From Elephas maximus indicus (lineage: Eukaryota; Chordata; Mammalia; Proboscidea; Elephantidae): a stretch of 64,000 nucleotides of DNA. The notes under the pieces were generated by a model. It searched no databases and was not told where the DNA came from. It saw only the letters and a list, made by a program, of their open reading frames with translations. Below, piece by piece: positions 39,301-44,314 of this stretch. Position 1 is the stretch's first letter; every line of letters starts with the position of its first letter. The stretch lies in contig NC_064826.1 of NCBI RefSeq assembly GCF_024166365.1, positions 20,670,001 through 20,734,000 of the forward strand, in the 5' to 3' direction. The position numbers and the translations under genes are program-made.

Positions 39301-40167
39301 TTTGTGGACAGCACCTCCTAAAGAGCCTAACAAGGCAGAGAGGAAGGCCAGCTCTGGGACCCTGTGGAGCCTTGGAGGAGGGGGGCGACTGCCCCCCAAC
39401 TCCGACCCCTCTATTCTGAGGCTGAGCTCTAGCCTCCCCGCCGTGGGGCCAGTCACTTCACCAGCTCCCTCGGTTTGTCCTCAGTAAAATGGGAATAGGA
39501 GCTCCTCCCTCAAGGGGCTGCAGCGATTGACTGAGAGAACATCGACGAGTGTCTGGTACTCTCCACGCGCTACATCTTCGCGCCCCGGAGGAAGGCCAGA
39601 GACTAGAAAGCCCCCGACCCGCTGCAGGAGGCATATGGAGGGGGTCACCGGCCGCAGAGCCCGAACTCTAGAACCCCGCTGGCGCCCCTCGAGGGGCCCC
39701 GGGGCGGGGTGCTGGGGCCTCAGGGAGCCGGGGTCTCGGGGCCGGGGCGAGGGGCCCGGGGTCTCGGAGCACCGGGGCGAGGGGCCCGGGGTCTCGGGGC
39801 CGGGGCGAGGGGCCCGGGGTCTCGGAGCACCGGGGCGAGGGGCCCGGGGTCTCGGAGCACCGGGGCGAGGGGCCCGGGGTCTTGGGGGCCGGGGGCGTCG
39901 GGGCCCGGGGCCCAGGGTCTCGGAGCACCGGGGCGAGGGGCCGAGGCTCTCGGGACGCCTGGGACCCCGGGGCGGGGGAGGGGTCGGGCAAAATCACCTC
40001 AGCCGCCGCGTCCCGCCCGCGGTGTCTCCCCGGCCCCTCACCTCCGACTCGCGCCGCTGGCTCCGGAACGCCTCTTGGCTCTTGGGCGCTGCCTGCTTCG
40101 CCTTGCCGCCGTTGCTGTTGCCGTTGGCGGGAGGGCTCCCGGCCCTAGCGACAGCCGGCTCCTCCAT
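104..40167 (-). CDS. STRIP2: STRIP2, striatin-interacting protein 2 (whole gene, 21 coding exons)
   Basis: STRIP2 (FAM40B) is a core subunit of the cytoplasmic STRIPAK complex, where striatins join PP2A to GCK-family kinases; it affects cell shape and cytoskeleton. Joining the 21 exons listed below gives 2502 coding bases (833 residues plus TGA), close to the human length of about 834. Every junction has GT-AG and a matching phase, so the gene looks intact. The N-terminal N1221-type domain spans roughly residues 65-350, an acidic and proline-rich linker roughly 345-425, and the DUF3402-type C-terminal domain roughly 430-833. Signature stretches include [31 protein letters not shown] and [14 protein letters not shown]. 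The paralogue STRIP1 is excluded by STRIP2-type residues throughout (for example [27 protein letters not shown]) and by the neighbouring AHCYL2. Upstream lies AHCYL2 in the same direction, about 4.1 kb away. Confidence 0.97.
355..2552 (-). other. STRIP2: STRIP2 intron 20
   Basis: Apart from the donor repeat at its 5' end, mostly unique-looking AT-rich DNA. Positions about 2005-2215 resemble the 3' end of an old L1 in plus orientation, with an A-rich end. No gene is seen. Confidence 0.6.
2505..2558 (-). repeat. 18 bp x 3 tandem repeat carrying the exon 20 splice donor
   Basis: Three head-to-tail 18 bp units (2505-2522, 2523-2540, 2541-2558) differ at one base. Each holds a full donor: GTAAGT at 2547-2552, GTGAGT at 2529-2534, GTGAGT at 2511-2516. 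Eighteen is a multiple of three and the frame is open through all copies, so the outer donors would add GKYSGN, or that plus GEYSGN, before the Asp of exon 21. Confidence 0.95.
2553..2757 (-). CDS. STRIP2: STRIP2 exon 20
   Basis: Residues about 683-750, from [15 protein letters not shown] to NDDWAYGN plus one base. The acceptor is TGGGCAG before 2757. The donor nearest the exon is ACG/GTAAGT (GT at 2551-2552), and it gives the ancestral junction GN-D. The same donor is repeated twice more, 18 and 36 bases downstream (see the 18 bp repeat). Confidence 0.95.
2758..3738 (-). other. STRIP2: STRIP2 intron 19
   Basis: Holds an hAT/MER5-like scrap at about 2842-2960 (start resembles the common 'agtggttcccaaac' end), an L1-derived antisense stretch at about 3060-3345, and one AfroSINE at 3441-3596. 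Confidence 0.5.
3441..3596 (-). mobile_element. AfroSINE copy 1
   Basis: Minus-oriented SINE: tail (plus-strand aaaaccaaac) at the left, tRNA-like head ending GGGCTCC at the right. It is flanked by an imperfect 13 bp target duplication (3428-3440 and 3597-3609, two mismatches). Confidence 0.88.
3739..3843 (-). CDS. STRIP2: STRIP2 exon 19
   Basis: Residues about 648-682: [16 protein letters not shown]... to KWKHSRTM. Acceptor GTTACAG before 3843; donor ATG/GTGAGT. 105 bases, phase 0 at both ends. Confidence 0.95.
5150..5320 (+). repeat. MIR-type SINE relic
   Basis: Reads like the MIR core and 3' part: a 'ggctgaatgatcttaggtaag' like core, then 'tttctcctgtttcct' and 'ctagat...cagctctgacc'. Old and diverged. 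Confidence 0.6.
7930..8408 (+). mobile_element. LINE 3' end (probably an elephant L1) with 17 bp target duplication
   Basis: A 5'-truncated insert ending in CACAATAAAC and an A-rich tail. It is flanked by near-perfect 17 bp direct repeats (7913-7929 and 8409-8425, one mismatch), the mark of LINE-driven insertion. The interior looks like a 3'UTR I associate from memory with an abundant Loxodonta LINE. The frame at 7814-8137 is chance. Confidence 0.7.
8426..8640 (+). repeat. old L1 fragment
   Basis: 'gtaattctacttctaggaat' and the following text match the 3' part of old L1M elements in plus orientation; the younger LINE at 7930-8408 landed in it. Confidence 0.55.
8734..8947 (+). mobile_element. 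AfroSINE copy 2 (long form)
   Basis: Plus orientation from GGAGCCCTGGTGG, with A and B box-like tRNA head, to GGCAATGGGTTTGG and a T run. It carries about 50 extra bases in the middle (8815-8865), as in copies at 14891, 48385 and 58680. Confidence 0.9.
9262..9415 (-). mobile_element. AfroSINE copy 3 (head truncated)
   Basis: Minus orientation, starting with a (CCAAA) ladder and lacking the last bases of the tRNA-like head. The flanks share 'aagtcat'. Confidence 0.87.
9641..9786 (+). mobile_element. AfroSINE copy 4
   Basis: Plus orientation with a diverged head (AGAGACTTGGTGGCACAGTG) and an intact tail to GGGTTTGGTG plus T run. Confidence 0.87.
11394..11460 (-). CDS. STRIP2: STRIP2 exon 18
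   Basis: Residues about 625-647: (S)[18 protein letters not shown] to TESL. Acceptor CTGCAG before 11460; donor CTG/GTAAGC. Too short to stand out as an open frame; found by protein similarity and phase. Confidence 0.94.
11461..14117 (-). other. STRIP2: STRIP2 intron 17
   Basis: Holds a GT-rich stretch at about 11740-11800, an RTE LINE relic (12765-13690) and otherwise nothing I can name. The 187-codon minus frame at 11573-12136 has no recognisable protein. Confidence 0.6.
12765..13690 (-). mobile_element. RTE-clade LINE relic, 5' part with endonuclease domain
   Basis: On the minus strand, 13318 down to about 13010 encodes an APE-type endonuclease start: [19 protein letters not shown], then [11 protein letters not shown]. 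In a second frame, 13053-12820 continues with [12 protein letters not shown] and the catalytic-type GDWNAKVG motif. This order (W.VRS, GISELKW, YAPT, GDWN) is that of BovB/RTE-like elements. The frame shift near 13050 and the missing reverse transcriptase show it is dead. The part at 13320-13690 looks like RTE leader sequence. Confidence 0.82.
14118..14218 (-). CDS. STRIP2: STRIP2 exon 17
   Basis: Residues about 592-624: [20 protein letters not shown] to SYITAKN plus two bases. Acceptor AATTCAG before 14218; donor AACAG/GTAAGG. Confidence 0.95.
14891..15100 (-). mobile_element. AfroSINE copy 5 (long form)
   Basis: Minus orientation from 'aaaaccaaaacc' to GGGCTCC, with the extra middle block (about 14982-15035). 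Followed after a 12-base spacer by copy 6. Confidence 0.9.
15113..15267 (-). mobile_element. AfroSINE copy 6
   Basis: Minus orientation, short form. It is bounded by a perfect 12 bp duplication, ACATTAGCCCTA, at 15101-15112 and 15268-15279. Confidence 0.9.
17240..17425 (-). repeat. 61 bp x 3 tandem repeat carrying the exon 16 splice donor
   Basis: Three units with donor GT at plus 17423-17424, 17362-17363 and 17301-17302, exactly 61 apart. On the minus strand each unit begins GTGAGCA and contains CCTCTCCACAG, an acceptor-like string, 34 bases before the next donor. The right edge of the array is the exon 16/intron junction. Confidence 0.95.
17425..17551 (-). CDS. STRIP2: STRIP2 exon 16
   Basis: Residues about 549-591: (P)[18 protein letters not shown] to [10 protein letters not shown], including a run of six leucines. 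Acceptor CACTGCAG before 17551; donor CAG/GTGAGC. The plus-strand frame 17356-17880 is its antisense shadow joined to a SINE. Confidence 0.95.
17552..18204 (-). other. STRIP2: STRIP2 intron 15
   Basis: Mainly AfroSINE copy 7 and short unique flanks. Confidence 0.6.
17712..17918 (-). mobile_element. AfroSINE copy 7 (divergent subfamily)
   Basis: Minus orientation; tail 'ccaattgccatcaaatcc', head ending 'aaccatatgtaccattcagg'. The middle ('ttcagatgtagatcaccagg', 'ctgggtggatttgaac') matches copy 8, not the common form. Perfect 13 bp flanking duplication at 17699-17711 and 17919-17931. Confidence 0.85.
18205..18302 (-). CDS. STRIP2: STRIP2 exon 15
   Basis: Residues about 517-548: [20 protein letters not shown] to [11 protein letters not shown] (last codon split). 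Acceptor CTTCCCAG before 18302; donor ATGCC/GTGAGT. Confidence 0.95.
18303..18968 (-). other. STRIP2: STRIP2 intron 14
   Basis: 666 bases of unique-looking DNA with no repeat or gene that I recognise. The minus frames at 18149-18759 are chance. Confidence 0.55.
18969..19043 (-). CDS. STRIP2: STRIP2 exon 14
   Basis: Residues about 492-516: [20 protein letters not shown] to LPQYM. Acceptor TGCCTTAG before 19043; donor ATG/GTAAGG. Confidence 0.95.
19150..19310 (+). repeat. MIR-type SINE relic
   Basis: Carries the MIR core 'aacttgctgtgtggccttgg' followed by 'aagtcacc' and 'ctgagtcctagtttcctc'. Confidence 0.75.
20040..20110 (+). mobile_element. small hAT-like (MITE) element, left half, copy A
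   Basis: Begins CAGGAGCAGATTATCCAAT near 20038 and contains a perfect 25-base palindrome at 20060-20084 (11 bp arms, 3 bp loop). Its first 70 bases match copy B; no right end is found. Confidence 0.5.
20234..20362 (+). mobile_element. small hAT-like (MITE) element, copy B with terminal inverted repeats
   Basis: The left end 20241-20266 and the reverse complement of 20333-20358 agree at about 21 of 26 bases, ending CAGGG-like outward. Length about 125 bases, no coding capacity. The family name is not recognised. Confidence 0.55.
20690..21233 (+). repeat. L2 LINE fragment, part 1
   Basis: Matches the L2 text ending 'cacatggatgtctaa', then is broken by AfroSINE copy 8 and resumes at 22244. Confidence 0.7.
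21234..21390 (-). mobile_element. AfroSINE copy 8, left piece
   Basis: Minus orientation of the divergent subfamily (compare copy 7), from 'gttgttcttgttagttgccg' to 'gtgtgaac'. Its remaining 57 bases lie at 22187-22243. Confidence 0.85.
21394..22186 (+). mobile_element. ERVL-like endogenous retrovirus remnant: LTR, primer-binding site, short leader
   Basis: An insert of about 796 bases breaks AfroSINE copy 8. It starts TGTGATG and has AATAAA at about 21939. An LTR-like block ends GCCATAGCA at 22033, and after an 8-base gap comes TGGTGTCAGAATTGG at 22042, the form of a tRNA-Leu primer-binding site used by ERVL elements. About 130 bases of leader follow. No gag, pol or env is present, so it codes for nothing. 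Outer duplications were not resolved. Confidence 0.6.
22187..22243 (-). mobile_element. AfroSINE copy 8, right piece
   Basis: 'aactgccaatctttctgtta' to 'ccatccaggctcca' is the tRNA-like head missing from the left piece. Confidence 0.8.
22244..23065 (+). repeat. L2 LINE fragment, part 2
   Basis: Continues part 1 ('agcatgaccaaaacagaact'), passes through 'aaacttccttaaaatcc', and ends with the L2-typical 'aactgaatgaataca'. Confidence 0.75.
23147..23218 (-). CDS. STRIP2: STRIP2 exon 13
   Basis: Residues 468-491: [20 protein letters not shown] then PMSL. Acceptor TCCCCCAG before 23218; donor TTG/GTAAGC. Confidence 0.94.
23219..23951 (-). other. STRIP2: STRIP2 intron 12
   Basis: An L2-like 3' end at about 23350-23440 and a purine-rich (GGA/GA) stretch at 23680-23860; otherwise nothing recognised. 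Confidence 0.5.
23952..24015 (-). CDS. STRIP2: STRIP2 exon 12
   Basis: Residues about 446-467: (Q)[20 protein letters not shown] then Q. Acceptor CTTCTCAG before 24015; donor CAG/GTGACC. Confidence 0.95.
24016..24746 (-). other. STRIP2: STRIP2 intron 11
   Basis: A MIR-like scrap at about 24440-24535; otherwise unique-looking DNA. Confidence 0.5.
24747..24812 (-). CDS. STRIP2: STRIP2 exon 11
   Basis: Residues about 424-446: (R)[20 protein letters not shown] then G and a split Q. The start at 24812 (acceptor TTCTCTCAG) is fixed by the phase of exon 10; an AG four bases further in would break the frame. Donor GGGCA/GTAAGT. Confidence 0.93.
24813..25230 (-). other. STRIP2: STRIP2 intron 10
   Basis: 418 bases, more than a third of it AfroSINE copy 9, which begins only 27 bases inside the exon 10 donor. 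Confidence 0.7.
25049..25203 (-). mobile_element. AfroSINE copy 9
   Basis: Minus orientation, short form, ending GCCACCAGGGCTCC. Flanked by an 11 bp duplication (25038-25048 and 25204-25214, one mismatch). Confidence 0.9.
25231..25466 (-). CDS. STRIP2: STRIP2 exon 10 (acidic/proline linker)
   Basis: Residues 346-424: [20 protein letters not shown], an acidic run (ATEEEEEC), [19 protein letters not shown], then [11 protein letters not shown](R). Probably disordered linker between the two conserved domains. Acceptor CCCCCAG before 25466; donor GTCAG/GTAGGT. Confidence 0.95.
25467..26746 (-). other. STRIP2: STRIP2 intron 9
   Basis: Holds an old L1-type 3' tail at about 25880-26065 and an AfroSINE scrap at 26514-26562; the rest is unremarkable. 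Confidence 0.5.
26514..26562 (-). mobile_element. AfroSINE/RTE tail scrap (copy 10)
   Basis: 'ttgttgttaggtgccattga' and 'ctgactcatagtgacccta' are the element tail only, in minus orientation. The 'gttgttaggtgcc' end is the RTE-like version of the tail, not the 'ccaaaccc' version. Confidence 0.75.
26747..26950 (-). CDS. STRIP2: STRIP2 exon 9
   Basis: Residues 278-345: [20 protein letters not shown] through [20 protein letters not shown] to the basic end [10 protein letters not shown]. Acceptor GCCCTACAG before 26950; donor AGG/GTATGA (weak-to-moderate). Confidence 0.95.
26951..27730 (-). other. STRIP2: STRIP2 intron 8
   Basis: 780 bases without a repeat or gene I recognise. Confidence 0.5.
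27731..27858 (-). CDS. STRIP2: STRIP2 exon 8
   Basis: Residues about 235-277: (S)[20 protein letters not shown] through [17 protein letters not shown]. Acceptor CACCCCCAG before 27858; donor ATG/GTGAGT. Confidence 0.95.
27859..28544 (-). other. STRIP2: STRIP2 intron 7
   Basis: A minus-oriented MIR-like stretch at about 28300-28390; otherwise nothing recognised. Confidence 0.5.
28545..28651 (-). CDS. STRIP2: STRIP2 exon 7
   Basis: Residues about 199-234: (R)[20 protein letters not shown], then [15 protein letters not shown]. Acceptor GACCCCAG before 28651; donor CTGA/GTAAGA. Confidence 0.95.
28860..28928 (-). CDS. STRIP2: STRIP2 exon 6
   Basis: Residues about 176-198: (N)[20 protein letters not shown] then QL and a split R. 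Acceptor TGTGGCAG before 28928; donor CTGCG/GTGAGG. The intron to exon 7 (28652-28859) is only 208 bases. Confidence 0.94.
28929..29649 (-). other. STRIP2: STRIP2 intron 5
   Basis: 721 bases with no repeat or gene that I recognise. Confidence 0.5.
29650..29770 (-). CDS. STRIP2: STRIP2 exon 5
   Basis: Residues about 136-175: (G)[39 protein letters not shown] and AA of the next codon. Acceptor TCCATTAG before 29770; donor ATCAA/GTGAGC. The split codon reads AAC (Asn), where I recall Asp in human. Confidence 0.95.
29771..31299 (-). other. STRIP2: STRIP2 intron 4
   Basis: Holds the 69 bp minisatellite at 30272-30544; the rest is unremarkable. Confidence 0.7.
30272..30544 (+). repeat. 69 bp minisatellite, about 3.95 copies
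   Basis: Unit starts at 30272, 30341, 30410 and 30479, exactly 69 apart, with only a few substitutions between copies. Because 69 is a multiple of three, the plus strand stays open through all copies and gives a repeating [19 protein letters not shown] pattern (frame 30286-30687). It is antisense to STRIP2 and has no promoter or splice evidence, so I call it a repeat and not a gene. Confidence 0.95.
31300..31434 (-). CDS. STRIP2: STRIP2 exon 4
   Basis: Residues about 91-135: (V)[44 protein letters not shown]. Acceptor TGTCCCTAG before 31434; donor CAGG/GTAAGT. Confidence 0.95.
31435..32362 (-). other. STRIP2: STRIP2 intron 3
   Basis: An L2-like stretch at about 31615-31975 in plus orientation, ending near 'cacgtttgttgaattggg'; the remainder is unremarkable. 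Confidence 0.5.
32363..32437 (-). CDS. STRIP2: STRIP2 exon 3
   Basis: Residues about 66-90: (E)[24 protein letters not shown] and one base. Acceptor CTGCACAG before 32437; donor CAAG/GTGATC. Confidence 0.95.
33470..34400 (-). repeat. old L1 fragment
   Basis: Antisense text such as 'aattgctgggtcattatatg' and 'tttgcttttccccatctatg' is typical of old L1 elements. It is interrupted at 33866-33951 by an AfroSINE. Confidence 0.7.
33866..33951 (-). mobile_element. AfroSINE fragment (copy 11), tail half only
   Basis: Minus orientation: 'gtgccgtcgagtcgattctg' to 'ccccacagagtttccaaaga'; the tRNA-like head is missing. Confidence 0.85.
35343..35412 (-). CDS. STRIP2: STRIP2 exon 2
   Basis: Residues 43-65: [20 protein letters not shown] then ELS and one base. 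Acceptor CATTACAG before 35412; donor TCAG/GTATGA. Confidence 0.94.
36055..36250 (+). repeat. MIR-type SINE relic
   Basis: Well-preserved MIR order: 'ctagctgtgtgatcttggg', 'ttctctgtgcctgttttctc', 'aaaatggagataataatagg', 'ttattgtaaggac', 'aatgagttaata'. Confidence 0.85.
36856..37069. mobile_element. small hAT-like DNA transposon with inverted ends
   Basis: A perfect 12 bp inverted pair (GTTTTTCAAACT at 36860-36871 and its complement at 37054-37065) bounds about 210 bases without coding capacity. The family is not identified. Confidence 0.5.
38081..38233 (-). mobile_element. AfroSINE copy 12
   Basis: Minus orientation from 'accaaaccaaaaccaaaccc' to 'taagccaccagggcc'; a few bases of the middle tail ('tcgagtcgat') are deleted. 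Confidence 0.88.
38750..38930 (-). repeat. MIR-type SINE relic
   Basis: Reverse-oriented MIR: 'ccattatacagatgaagaaa', 'agtcacacagatagtaaagg', 'ggattcaaaccctggtctaa'. Confidence 0.75.
39730..39950 (+). repeat. G-rich 28-30 bp minisatellite, about 7 copies
   Basis: Repeating units of the form GGGGTCTCGG(AGCACC or GGCC)GGGGCGAGGGGCCC, alternating 28 and 30 bases. It lies 92-311 bases inside intron 1. The plus (template) strand has repeated G4 runs. Confidence 0.92.
40042..40167 (-). CDS. STRIP2: STRIP2 exon 1 (coding part, start codon)
   Basis: Residues 1-42, starting [20 protein letters not shown] and ending [12 protein letters not shown]. The ATG at 40167-40165 has G at -3 and G at +4, a good start context, and it matches the usual STRIP2 N-terminus. 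Donor GAG/GTGAGG. The Asn/Gly-rich N-terminus is one residue shorter than the human version I recall. Confidence 0.94.
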
Positions 40168-40234
40168 TCCGCCCTGCTCGGCGCCCTGCGCGCTCTGCCT
40201 AGGGCGCCCCTGCCGCCGCGCGCTGCGAGCCCGA

Positions 40235-40298
40235 CCCCGCCCCTCCGCAGCGATTGGCTGAGGCCGCTCGCCGCAGCCCCGCCCCGAGACTCGATTGG
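40235..40298 (-). promoter_or_regulatory. STRIP2: two GC-box/CCAAT modules of the STRIP2 promoter
   Basis: On the minus strand: CCAAT at 40298-40294 then GGGGCGGGG at 40285-40277, and again CCAAT at 40257-40253 then GGGGCGGGG at 40243-40235. These look like NF-Y and Sp1 sites 68-131 bases upstream of the ATG. No TATA box is seen, as expected for a CpG-island promoter. Confidence 0.7.
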
Positions 40299-40429
40299 CT
40301 GTCCGGCGGCTCCGAGAGGGACTGGGACGAAGTGGGGCTCATTCAAGGGATACTGCGGCGTCGCTGGGAGCCGGAGCCTGGGGGGCTGGCTCCCCGCTCC
40401 ACCTCCTGAATTCTGGGCCTTGAGCTCAC

Positions 40430-43400
40430 GCAGGGTATCTCTGTTTCTCGTTTCCTGTTAGGGGAGCCCTAGTTTCCGTCTCCTGCCGCACTGCAGTCTG
40501 CTTTTCCATTATCGCAGACCCCTGCCCCTCAAACCCTGGCTCCTGCAAGCGTCCCAAATCCCGCTTCTGTCGCAGGGAGACATGGCACCGCCAGGTGGCC
40601 GGGGATCCTGCAGAACAGGAGGATCTCGGCCTTCATCCTCCCTGCAAGCTGAAATTTTTGAAGGGAACGCATCACTCCCCTCCCCTGAAGCGACGGCTTG
40701 GCTGGGAGACTAGGGAGCTGCGGGGTGGGGTCACGTTTTTAGTTTACAGAGATTGCTGAACGCTCTGGAAATTGAGGGCTGCTCCTGGTCATCTCTCTGC
40801 TTTTCCTTGCTGTTCTGGGGCGCCTTCCTCATGGTGTGAGTTAGGGAGTAAATGCTGAATGGAGATCAAACCACTAACCCCACTGGCTTCCCAGCCTTTT
40901 CCTTCCTTTTCCTCTCCTTCGTAAGGCTCGGGGTTACCGGGAGGGCGTGGTGGGGGGTGGGGGCAGTTGAGGCTGTGTGGACTGCCCTCTTTCGAATTTA
41001 CCTAAAAAGCAACTTACAGTGAACATCTAGGGCAGTCTAGATTGGTCATAGGAGTCCCCAAACAACCCCCCAGAGGAGAATGGGTGACACCAAATCACCA
41101 TCCACAGCCAGGAAGAGGTTGTGGGGGGGACTGCTGAGCTGAACCGCCCTCTGTGCCAGACCCTGCACTAGGCACTTTCTAGGTATCATATCATACCTCT
41201 CTCTCATAGGTTGTTTTCACTAACCTAATGTTACTTATGAGGAAACCAGGACTCACTGAGAACAATTACTCCTTGCAGTTCCCAAGGTATCTTACTCTTT
41301 CTTGTCTCAGTGTCTTTGAGTATGCTGTCCTGTCTGAGGGAAACTTTCTGTACTCTTGGTTGACTCCTTCCTTAAAGGTTCTACGGAGGCATCACTTCCT
41401 CCTCTGGGAAATCTTCCTTTGACCCTCCTCAACCCACTCAGGCTGGGCTGGCATCCTGCCTGGATTGAAAATCCTTACATTTTCTCCAAAGCAAGGGCAC
41501 CAAAAGAATTACTCTTCCTTCTCATGTCTTGGGGACAACTCTAACCCATTCCTAACCATATCTCTCCCTCATGCTTCCCTCTGCTAGTCTGTAGGGGACA
41601 GATCAAGGCAGAGTTGAGAAGGGGCACTTCTTACAGCTATCTGGGTTCTTTTCTTTCCCTGCTCCCCAGCATCTCCTTATTGTACCCACCCGTTTCCTTT
41701 TTCTTTTCCCACCCCCCACTCCTCTATCATCCCACCCCCGCAAACCTGGATATATAAACTCCTTGAGAGTAGGGCCAAGTCTTGCTCATTTTTGTATGTT
41801 TCATTTCTCCATGTTAAACATATGGCTTCTTAATTTCTGTACTGTTGACATTTTGGGCTGGATAATTCTTTGCTGTGGGGAGCTGTTCTGTGCATTGTAG
41901 AATGTTTAGCAACATCCCTGGCTTCTGCTCACTAGATGCCAGCAGCACCTGCTCTCTCTGTGACAACAAAAAAGTCTTCAGACATTGCCAAATGTCCCCT
42001 GGGGCCAAACTCTTCCCAACAGAGACCCACTAGTTTAGTAGAATCAAACTGGTTTGAATTTCAAAAAAAGGCCCTGGCTCAAGGCCTAAGCTACTTGATT
42101 TTGGAATTTCTGGGGGATGGGGGCATAATCTGCACAACTCTTAAGAGATGCATGCTCTGCTTTAAAATTCACAGCCCACGCCTAGCTCATCACTGCTTTA
42201 GCGTGGTAAAACCTGCCACAGCACAGCCCATGGGGGCTTCTTAATAAAGAGAATTAATTATTCTACCTTCCCTTTTCCTAATACCTCTCTTCCTAGCAGC
42301 CAGAGCTAGGACTGATGGGCTGAAAACTTCACATTCTCTATGTGAACCTAGTCAACCAGCAGGACCCCCAGGAGAGACAGCAGATAGGAGGGGCCAGTTT
42401 TGAGGCTTTTTTCTTTCTCCTGCCTATCCTTGGGGAGAGTAATTTTCACCTGGGAGGAGAGTTGAGGACCCTCTCAAGTCCCCTCTGGCCTTCATCTCTA
42501 GCCAATTGCTGAGCCTAGAGCTCCATCTGGCTTCACTTTTGAAGAGATTTGAAAAAGTGGTGCTATGGAGACTGCAAAGAATCAATGGAGGAGAGACCTC
42601 ACTCCATTATCTTTTCCACCCCCTAGAGGAATGGGAGACAGTAAAGATCAGACAGTCTGCTCATTCATTACAGACCCAGACTTTCAGAGCTTGTCATAAG
42701 ATAGAAGGCATCTGGAAATAAGGCCTGTAAGAAATAACAAGAAACCAGAGATGAATTGAAAACTTTGAAACTATAGGCCATGGAATTGGCACGTACTCCC
42801 TTTCTTTTAGCTTATTTGTCAAGAATGACAGCCATCAATACTATTGACCACAGAGGCAGCCATAAATATATATCTAAGAGCTAATTAGTCAGGCCCTGGT
42901 CTACAAGTCTTGCCATCTTAGGGATGGCTCCAGTGCTGTTAATTTTAAGGCAGATGGACCTGCACTGCCAATTTTCTTTGTTCCCCAAATTCAGGTATTC
43001 TGAGCCCACTGGCAGAGGATTGTAAATAGGTATAATTACAAGGACCAAACATATCTCTTTCCCTCATGTAAACACTCTAATCCATGGGGATCAGAGACCT
43101 GATTGAATAGACTGTACCTGGCACTGAGAAAGTGTAAAAATATGATGCAAGTCTTAAAGGACTTGGTTTGTGAGGCTATCAGGCAGTGAGGATAATGTAG
43201 TAGAAAAAGCATAGAACACCCTCATCCACCATAACATGCATGTGTGGATGTAACGAGGCAATGGAAGCTGCAGGGCCCTGGAAGCTGCAGGGCCCTCTAC
43301 TGAGGCGAGGAATTTCATGACATCAGTCGTTAAATCCTTACTCTAGGAGATAAGCACCATCCATTTTGCAGGCAAGAAAACTGAGGCTCTGAATGGTCAT

Positions 43401-44300
43401 ATAATTTGGCCAAGTCACACGATTTCAAACCTAAGTTAGTCTGGTTCAAAGTCCAACCTCTTTCCACGATACTGTGAAGAAATTGCACAATAGTGGGCAG
43501 CCTGAGCTTACCCTGTGAGTCTGAACCTAGGACCCAGGACACCCAAGGTTCCATCCTTCACAGGAGGCAAGCTCTGTTGTAGCGGAGCAGGCCTGGGTGT
43601 TAGCTGCTGCATCCTCCTCCTCTCAATTGGAGTGGTACCAGCTTTGAACCATTACCAAGGACCCAGACTTTTCAGCCCTGAGGCCCTTGAAAAAAAAGCC
43701 CTTAGCTTAGGTAAATTCCTGTGGCAGAGGATTCTGATAGGGAAGGAAGGGATGTAGGTAAGCATCTTGCATGTAAAATGTAGAGCCAGTTTAGGTTGTT
43801 GACTAAAGAAGGTGGCTACTCTACTGGTAAAGAAGAGACAGCTGGATTCATCCTCTAGTTTCTGATTGAGTCATGCAACCTGATTCATTTCTTTCTTCCT
43901 CTTGGTTGCATGTAGTCAGGTCCTGAGTGTCAGGGTGCTCTGGTCCCAAGCAGTGGGGATGCTGGCTTCCTGTGCTCTCCAGTTTAGGGCAGCACACACA
44001 GGAACTGGGAAACTTAGAGCCAGGCATTAGTATCTCTGTCCTAAACAGTTCTCAACTCCCCAGGATGTTGGCTCTGAGAAAGCAGGTCCTTTACACAACA
44101 CAGCCAGAGAGGATTAGGTATTAGTGGAGTGCACCCCTACCCCCACCATGGAGTAAGGGTCTCAAGGCTAGGGCCATTCAAACATGCCTGCTGGTAACTG
44201 CTTCAGCTTTTCCCATCCTTTCCCTACAGTAGGCTCGCTAGCCTGTTGCCCATAGACTTCTCACATCTCTGCTGAGTTCCTAGTTCACAGAAGCAAGGAC
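40430..44300. other. intergenic DNA between AHCYL2 and STRIP2
   Basis: No gene found. Holds an L2-like stretch at about 41330-41800, a MER5-type element at 41830-42030 and a minus-oriented MIR at about 43330-43470. A short 17 bp x 2 repeat lies near 43263-43297. Positions 42050-43320 are otherwise unremarkable. Confidence 0.6.
41830..42030. mobile_element. MER5-type hAT-Charlie relic
   Basis: Contains 'tgttgacattttgggctgga', 'gtgcattgtagaatgtttag', 'cactagatgccagcagcacc' and 'agacattgccaaatgtcccc', the well-known MER5A/B text. Confidence 0.85.
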
Positions 44301-44314
44301 TACACTCAAAACCA

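Larger units (their letters stand above)
35413..40041 (-). other. STRIP2: STRIP2 intron 1 (4.6 kb)
   Basis: Holds MIRs (36055-36250, 38750-38930), L1-like text (about 36400-36660), a small hAT-like element (36856-37069), AfroSINE copy 12, and the G-rich minisatellite close to the exon 1 donor. Nothing recognised at 37080-38070. Confidence 0.6.
39600..40420. promoter_or_regulatory. STRIP2: CpG island over STRIP2 promoter and exon 1
   Basis: Dense CG dinucleotides across the first exon and both flanks, unlike the rest of the window. It covers the coding start at 40165-40167. Confidence 0.85.

Noticed and set aside
39527-40461. Two overlapping long plus-strand frames (244 and 250 codons) with collagen-like Gly/Arg/Pro repeats
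   Set aside because: They arise from the G-rich minisatellite and the CpG island, overlap each other in different frames, and lie antisense to STRIP2 exon 1.
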